Part shown: piece by piece, positions 59,406 to 64,000 of the stretch
Numbering within the stretch: the stretch's first letter is position 1
Layout: each line of letters starts with the position of its first letter
Assembly: GCA_024279035.1 (NCBI GenBank)
Contig: JAJRSA010000037.1
Location: 62,001 to 126,000, forward strand
Direction of reading: 5' to 3'
Source of the DNA: Alphaproteobacteria bacterium
GTDB lineage: Bacteria > Pseudomonadota > Alphaproteobacteria > Micavibrionales > Micavibrionaceae
DNA: 64,000 nt
Made by a program: the position numbers and the translations under genes
Notes under the pieces: generated by a model
The model's database searches: none
Seen by the model: the letters and a program-made list of their open reading frames with translations, nothing else
Told to the model about the DNA's origin: nothing

Positions 59406-61916
59406 TTAAGAGACTTGGGGTTTTTTATCTCGACGAGACGTTGAATTCATGAGAAAATCTGACTCATAACTTGTTTGAGCGGTATGCTCTGCATAGAGAT
59501 CTTGAGCAAGCCCTGTCTGAAGAGAGAGCTCGCTGTCTTGACAGAGCATTTTATGGGCTTCTCCAACTATTTTGAGAAGGTCAGTTGGTGAGCCACTATT
59601 GAGGGGCCAAAACACATCATAAAATATACCGTTAAAAGGGGAGAAGGATGTGAGTGCAAAATGTTCATAATCCAGTTTACCTGTAATATTCGTGACGCCA
59701 AAGGGAAACATTTTCTTAGGCGTCATGCCAAGATGTTGGAAATAAGGTTCTCCTATTTTTCCTACATATTTAGGATCAACTTCAAACATTTCTGCAACAT
59801 ATTTCTTGGCGGATTCCATATCTTCAATATGTGTGGGGAGAGAGAAAGAGGGGACATTGATGATGGTACCATTGCCTTGAAACCGCTCAGGAATAGGGGC
59901 GTGATCTTTAATTATACCCATCATAACTTCTCCATTGATATCTTTGGCCAAAGGAATAACAACGGCTACATTTTGTGAGTCCTCTTCTGGGACAAAAAAA
60001 TCTTGTTCTCGAGAAGATAAATCAGTCATTCCTCCTTGCTCATCATGCCCTTCTTCCATAAAGATAGAATGGATTGTACGCAATGTTCCGGCCGGTGTTT
60101 TAACGGGAGAAAATCGTTTTTTATCATCGGCCATGTCCGTTAATATGTTTTTAATATCAAGCCGTTCCTTGATAGTTGTTTCACTCAAGACAAGAGGTGA
60201 TTCTGACCAGTTTTGAGGTTCTTTTTTGAGAATAGTAAAGAGTTTTGAAATCTGAATTTCTAATTGTGCATTGGGGATGAAACCAACAGAAATGGCATCT
60301 AAAATAGCTTGCGCATCAAATTCTTTAAGATTCCCTATGGTGTTAAAACGCAACCCTTCTGGAGGAGTATAGTCGGTTTCTTCAATTTTCTTTCTTTTAT
60401 GGGTTGGAAAATGGACAAGAATATATTTTGTTTCTGTTCGTTCATCTATTGTTTTTGGTGCTGGATATGTGATAGGGCCATCTATAAACTGGGCATCAGA
60501 GTCTGTTTTAAGATCAAGATGTTTTTTTATAAATTTAGGGATAGACTTTTTTTTGTCCGCCTCAAGATCGTAAATATCTTGTGTGTTAAAAGGGAGGGAT
60601 TCAATCATATGCCCTGACCAGCTTTTCCCATCTATGTTATGTCCTTTACGAGGGACCGTGTTGGTGATGCTTCGCGGGGTTGATTCTTGTAGAAATATTT
60701 TAAGCTGTCCTTCAGGCGTTTCATAGAAAGGAATAATCTCTGTGAGGTCTAAATGTCGTGATGCAAGATCAAGAATGACCCCTGTTTCATTGTTTCTGAC
60801 ACTTTCAATGGAAATGGTATCTGCTTTTTTTCTGGAGGATCTCCATTCTTGATAGCGGATACTTTCCTTTTCTGGAATTTTTTGGATCAGCATCCCATAG
60901 CTGGTTTCTGGATATCCCAAAGGATCGCCATTCTCCTTATAGAGTTTAAAGTGATCCAGCATATGTTTTTGAATAAAATCATCATCCCAATGAGAGGCAC
61001 AATATAAAAGGCGAGCCCCTAATGAGCGCAATTCTCGTCTAAGATCACGCTGGGTGGCGAATGTATATTCTGTATCAAGATCTGCCTCTAATAGGGTACG
61101 ATCCCCTTTGCGTAAAATAAATTCATACGCCCATTTATGGGGAAGACGAAAGAGGCGTGTTTTAGGAAAGCGTGCGGGAAGTTCTTCCAAATAAAACCCC
61201 CCTGTCGTGAGGGCTTCTCCACTGCGCACATTTTCTGAAAACCAAATAAGGAGGTCGGCTTCTGAAAGATCATGCAGAGAGTCTCCTGTGCTCGGCATAT
61301 TTTGGAGCTCCATCAGAATATAATCACCTGGGTTTTGTGTTGTATAGTCTCGGACATACATAAACCCATCTGTCTTGAGAGCACTATAGTGGCGTTCGAG
61401 TGTTCTGCTGACTTTACGGATATTAAAATGAGCCTCTGAGTATATTTCATGGAGCACAAACGAATTAATGATGGCATCTACAGAATAATCAGGAAAGATG
61501 GGCGCGGATAAATCTTTCTCAATAAATGTTAAATTTTTGTTCTTATAGTGTTTTTTCGCGTAGGCAATAGAGTTTTTGTCTGAATCAACCGCAGTAATCA
61601 CCCAGTTTGGCTTCATAAGAGACAGGGCATAGGCCATTTCTCCTTGTTCACACCCCATATCCACGACATGTGCCTGATCATCAAGAAGAAGATGGGCACC
61701 TATAAACCATGCATCTCGAATTTGTTTCAGGGGAATATCTTTGAGAAGCTCTGCGCGTTCATCTGGAAAAAGTTTTTCGAGAAGGGTGGAGGATACTTTT
61801 TGGGAGTATTTTTTGCGGGAGAGAGTTTTTTTTTGCGTGGATTTACCTGTGCCTCCGAGATCTCCTCGTGCCTGCGTATGACCATCCCTTAAACTCGACA
61901 CCTTTCGGTCAGCCAT
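59406..61916 (-). CDS. Large methyltransferase protein with Nudix-like C-terminal regions, 836 aa
   Basis: After a basic N-terminal 45 residues, a class I SAM methyltransferase domain spans about 50-330 (motif I AHVVDMGCEQGEMAYALSLM, motif II VITAVDSDKNSIAYAK, later IINSFVLHEIYSEAHF). The rest does not match a family I know. Two parts look Nudix-like by strand pattern: about 380-520 (IIPFYETPEGQLKIFLQE, GPITYPAPKTIDERTE) and about 650-780 (AVVIPLAKDINGEVMMGIIK, EPYFQHLGMTPKKMFPFGV). Neither contains a proper Nudix box. It lies between the NDUFAF5-like gene and comF, which are usually near each other in this lineage. Substrate unknown. Confidence 0.7.
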   Translation of the reverse strand: MADRKVSSLRDGHTQARGDLGGTGKSTQKKTLSRKKYSQKVSSTLLEKLFPDERAELLKDIPLKQIRDAWFIGAHLLLDDQAHVVDMGCEQGEMAYALSLMKPNWVITAVDSDKNSIAYAKKHYKNKNLTFIEKDLSAPIFPDYSVDAIINSFVLHEIYSEAHFNIRKVSRTLERHYSALKTDGFMYVRDYTTQNPGDYILMELQNMPSTGDSLHDLSEADLLIWFSENVRSGEALTTGGFYLEELPARFPKTRLFRLPHKWAYEFILRKGDRTLLEADLDTEYTFATQRDLRRELRSLGARLLYCASHWDDDFIQKHMLDHFKLYKENGDPLGYPETSYGMLIQKIPEKESIRYQEWRSSRKKADTISIESVRNNETGVILDLASRHLDLTEIIPFYETPEGQLKIFLQESTPRSITNTVPRKGHNIDGKSWSGHMIESLPFNTQDIYDLEADKKKSIPKFIKKHLDLKTDSDAQFIDGPITYPAPKTIDERTETKYILVHFPTHKRKKIEETDYTPPEGLRFNTIGNLKEFDAQAILDAISVGFIPNAQLEIQISKLFTILKKEPQNWSESPLVLSETTIKERLDIKNILTDMADDKKRFSPVKTPAGTLRTIHSIFMEEGHDEQGGMTDLSSREQDFFVPEEDSQNVAVVIPLAKDINGEVMMGIIKDHAPIPERFQGNGTIINVPSFSLPTHIEDMESAKKYVAEMFEVDPKYVGKIGEPYFQHLGMTPKKMFPFGVTNITGKLDYEHFALTSFSPFNGIFYDVFWPLNSGSPTDLLKIVGEAHKMLCQDSELSLQTGLAQDLYAEHTAQTSYESDFLMNSTSRRDKKPQVS

Positions 61917-61992
61917 GTACTTTACCGTGTTATCCCCTTATTATCTTTAGAGTGCATCAGTAGACCATTAGACACAAAAAATCAAGTGTATT

Positions 61993-62760
61993 ATGTCATT
62001 GAATTCAAATATTTTTTCTGATTTTATTAGGCTTTCCTGTAATAAAGGCGTCAATTTTTTATTGCCTGCGCGCTGTATTGTCACAGGAGAGATTGTAGAA
62101 TCTTCTGAGATGCTTTCTCCCGATGCATGGGCGATGTTAACTTTTATAGGATCCCCACTATGTGATTGCTGTGGAATGCCTTTTGATGTTTTTGAGGGAG
62201 GCGAAGAGGTGCAAGACATGATGTGTAGCCTATGTTTAGATCATCCTCCTGCCTATGAAAACGCGCGCGCCGCATTGCGGTATGATGAGGAAAGCCGTTC
62301 TCTGCTCCTTGCGTATAAACATGGAGACAAAACACATATGGCGTTGCCTTTTTCTCAGTGGATGCTCAACGCAGGGCAGGATATGTTGGACAGTGCAGAT
62401 CTTATTGTGCCTGTCCCACTGCATTGGATGCGCCTTGTTAAACGGCGCTACAACCAAGCAGCACTCCTTGCACAATGCCTCTCAAAAAAGATAAATATTC
62501 CTTCCGATACAACCCGATTAAAACGCGTGAAAGCCACACAGTCTCAAGGACATATGGCCCTCAAAGATAGACAAAAAAATGTGAAATCAGCGTTTGTGAT
62601 TGGAGACAAAGATATGCATTTCTTCAAAGAGAAAAGAATTGTCCTTGTCGATGATGTCTATACAACAGGCTCAACAGTCAATGAATGCGCGAAAACACTT
62701 CTAAAAGCAGAGGCAAAATCTGTGCAGGTTTTAACGGTAGCGCGCACGGTTTATCTTTAG
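61993..62760 (+). CDS. comF: ComF family protein (phosphoribosyltransferase fold)
   Basis: A 255-residue protein. The N-terminal cysteine-rich zinc-ribbon reads SPLCDCCGMPFDVFEGG, then MMCSLCLDHPPAYENARAAL. The phosphoribosyltransferase part has LIVPVPLHWMRLVKRRYNQA, ATQSQGHMALKDRQKNVKSA, and the PRPP loop RIVLVDDVYTTGSTVNECAK. ComF proteins aid DNA uptake in competent bacteria, but most alphaproteobacterial copies have no proven role. It precedes grxC by 90 bp and runs divergently from the 836-residue gene. Confidence 0.93.
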   Translation: MSLNSNIFSDFIRLSCNKGVNFLLPARCIVTGEIVESSEMLSPDAWAMLTFIGSPLCDCCGMPFDVFEGGEEVQDMMCSLCLDHPPAYENARAALRYDEESRSLLLAYKHGDKTHMALPFSQWMLNAGQDMLDSADLIVPVPLHWMRLVKRRYNQAALLAQCLSKKINIPSDTTRLKRVKATQSQGHMALKDRQKNVKSAFVIGDKDMHFFKEKRIVLVDDVYTTGSTVNECAKTLLKAEAKSVQVLTVARTVYL

Positions 62761-62850
62761 AGCCTCCTTTGGTTCTTGATATAAATATTCCAATTTTCTC
62801 CACAATGTTTTATAGCTAGGGTCGAGTATTTTAAAAATAGAAAGAAAATA

Positions 62851-63108
62851 ATGGCAAAGATTGAAATTTATACGTGGAGTACCTGCCCGTTTTGTAAGCG
62901 TGCTAAGAAATTATTAGACCGTAAAAAAGTGGCGTATATCGAGTATGATATCACAGGAAATGAGGCGGATCGCACCAAGATGATGGATAGAACCGGAGGT
63001 TCAAAATCTGTCCCTCAAATTTTTATCAATGACCAATATATTGGAGGATGTGATGATTTGCATGACCTCGATTATGATGGAAAACTCAATCCTTTACTCC
63101 AAGATTAA
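62851..63108 (+). CDS. grxC: Glutaredoxin 3
   Basis: An 85-residue glutaredoxin with the active site C12-P-F-C15 (STCPFCKRAKKLLDRK), the TVP-type glutathione site here SVPQIFINDQYIGG, and the GGCDDLHDLDYDGKL end. It reduces disulfides using glutathione. AGAAAG precedes the ATG. The nitrilase gene follows by 3 bp, as in many alphaproteobacteria. Confidence 0.95.
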   Translation: MAKIEIYTWSTCPFCKRAKKLLDRKKVAYIEYDITGNEADRTKMMDRTGGSKSVPQIFINDQYIGGCDDLHDLDYDGKLNPLLQD

Positions 63109-63111
63109 AGA

Positions 63112-63936
63112 ATGAATTTTACTTATAAATTTGCATGTGTACAGCTCAATAGCAGTGAAGACTTGCAAGATAATTTATTGACAGCAGAAAGGCTTATTCG
63201 CCAAGCAGCAACTCTTGGCGCAGATGTGATTGCAACGCCTGAAGTCACAGACCAAATGCTTGCAGATCGAACAGAACGAATTGAAGAATGTTTTACGCAA
63301 GATGCGCATCCAGCAATTCCTTTCTTTTCTAAATTAGCACAAGAATTATCTGTCACTCTCTTGATTGGCTCTCTGGTTATTAAAACGGAAGGGGGTTATC
63401 TCTATAACAGAAGTTTTTTGTTTAACAGAGAGGGTAAAATTAATACGACTTACGATAAAATGCATTTGTGTGATACAGATTTGCCAACGGGGCAGAAATT
63501 TCGAGAGAGTGCGTGTTATAAAGAAGGCAAAAAAGCCGTTGTTGCCGATCTTGGTGATCTTCAGCTTGGGATGAGTATCTGTAGAGATTTAAGATATGGA
63601 CGGATGTATCGTGCCCTCGCACGGCAAGGGGCGAATGTCATGATGATTCCTTCTGCATGGCTGTTTGCAACGGGCAAAATGCACTGGGAGATTCTCCTGC
63701 GGACGCGTGCCATTGAAACAGGATGCTTTATCATCGCCCCCAATCAAGTCGGTGAACATGCCGGCAATCGACAAACCTATGGGCATTCCATGATTATCAA
63801 CCCGTGGGGGGAGATCATAGCGCATACTCAAAAAGATAAAGAAGATGTAATCATGGCCGAGTGCGATTTTTCTCTTGTCACACAAGCGCGCAAGGCCATT
63901 CCGTGTCTATCACATGAGCCTGCATATGTGTTTTGA
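63112..63936 (+). CDS. Carbon-nitrogen hydrolase (nitrilase superfamily)
   Basis: A 274-residue enzyme with the Glu-Lys-Cys triad: E44 (IATPEVTDQM), K116 (NTTYDKMHLCD) and C157 (LGMSICRDLRYGRMYRAL). GHSMIINPWGEIIAHTQKDK is the usual fourth region. The group is Nit-like (deaminated glutathione amidase or omega-amidase), and location next to grxC fits a glutathione-related role. The substrate is not determined from sequence. Confidence 0.92.
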   Translation: MNFTYKFACVQLNSSEDLQDNLLTAERLIRQAATLGADVIATPEVTDQMLADRTERIEECFTQDAHPAIPFFSKLAQELSVTLLIGSLVIKTEGGYLYNRSFLFNREGKINTTYDKMHLCDTDLPTGQKFRESACYKEGKKAVVADLGDLQLGMSICRDLRYGRMYRALARQGANVMMIPSAWLFATGKMHWEILLRTRAIETGCFIIAPNQVGEHAGNRQTYGHSMIINPWGEIIAHTQKDKEDVIMAECDFSLVTQARKAIPCLSHEPAYVF

Positions 63937-63961
63937 TGAAGATTTTTAAGTCTCTAACTTT

Positions 63962-64000
63962 ATGCCCATATTAACTGTATTTTGTGCCTTAATAGCAGCT
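63962..64000 (+). CDS. Possible start of a further gene (partial)
   Basis: An ATG at 63962 opens a frame that reads MPILTVFCALIAA to the window edge, resembling a signal peptide start. It is 25 nt after the nitrilase stop and has no clear ribosome site. It could as easily be non-coding. Confidence 0.25.
   Translation, partial: MPILTVFCALIAA

Noticed and set aside
1-64000. CRISPR arrays, tRNA or rRNA genes, IS elements, prophage
   Set aside because: No regularly spaced repeats, cloverleaf sequences, transposase or phage genes were recognised in reading the window.

Overview
The window is a dense chromosomal segment of a moderately AT-rich, flagellated alphaproteobacterium. The lineage call rests on several linked genes: a CtrA-type cell-cycle regulator whose receiver aspartate is at residue 51, a DUF1013 (TrcR-type) regulator, DUF1192 and DUF465 small proteins, an RpoH-type sigma factor with an RpoH box, a petABC cytochrome bc1 operon, an lgt-midA-pgeF run, and a comF-grxC-nitrilase run. 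The genus cannot be resolved from sequence alone; Rhodospirillales/Micavibrio-like groups are plausible. No rRNA, tRNA, CRISPR array, IS element, prophage or replication origin was seen. No intergenic gap exceeds about 300 bp.

Layout. Positions 1-7.1 kb hold cell-wall genes (an L,D-transpeptidase and a MepK-like endopeptidase), folK-folP-recO, a convergent pgk, and a hicAB toxin-antitoxin pair. Positions 7.1-16.3 kb hold proline iminopeptidase, a degenerate SNase-like protein, an M48 lipoprotein peptidase, rpoH, lgt-midA-pgeF, an EEP-family protein and prs. Positions 16.3-24.6 kb hold an EAL protein, rplY-pth-ychF-acyltransferase, ilvE and an OmpR/EnvZ-type pair. Positions 24.6-35.1 kb hold a PAS histidine kinase, parC, fliI-fliJ, ctrA, pgsA, pyrD and a degenerate EAL protein. 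Positions 35.1-45.8 kb hold a large RTX beta-helix protein, a HAD hydrolase, smpB, slt, a NarL-type regulator with an orphan DHp-like protein, a CCA-type nucleotidyltransferase, hemF and trmL. Positions 45.8-55.3 kb hold petABC, yhhQ, DUF924, an accessory island of small unknown proteins and lipoproteins, a Na/Pi cotransporter and an ALDH7-type dehydrogenase. Positions 55.3-64 kb hold DUF465, trcR, DUF1192, guaC, small unknowns, a methyltransferase-like protein, an 836-residue methyltransferase fusion, comF, grxC and a nitrilase.

Themes. Many genes are arranged in tightly overlapping operons (ATGA junctions or 8-17 nt overlaps). Four genes (smpB, slt, the OmpR-type regulator and the Na/Pi transporter) have promoter-like -10 boxes eight or so bases before ATG and no Shine-Dalgarno, suggesting leaderless mRNAs. 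Palindromic repeats of the GTCATCCTGA type lie between genes. Such elements also appear inside, or at the 5' end of, coding sequences (petC, pgeF and possibly the M48 peptidase), resembling the protein-invading palindromic elements known from Rickettsia.

The most interesting candidates are: an 11-bp leader helix that would hide the rplY ribosome-binding site; repeat invasion of the petC signal-peptide region and of the pgeF start; an unusual membrane insertion in cytochrome b; and the methyltransferase/Nudix-like fusion set between two genes usually found close together.
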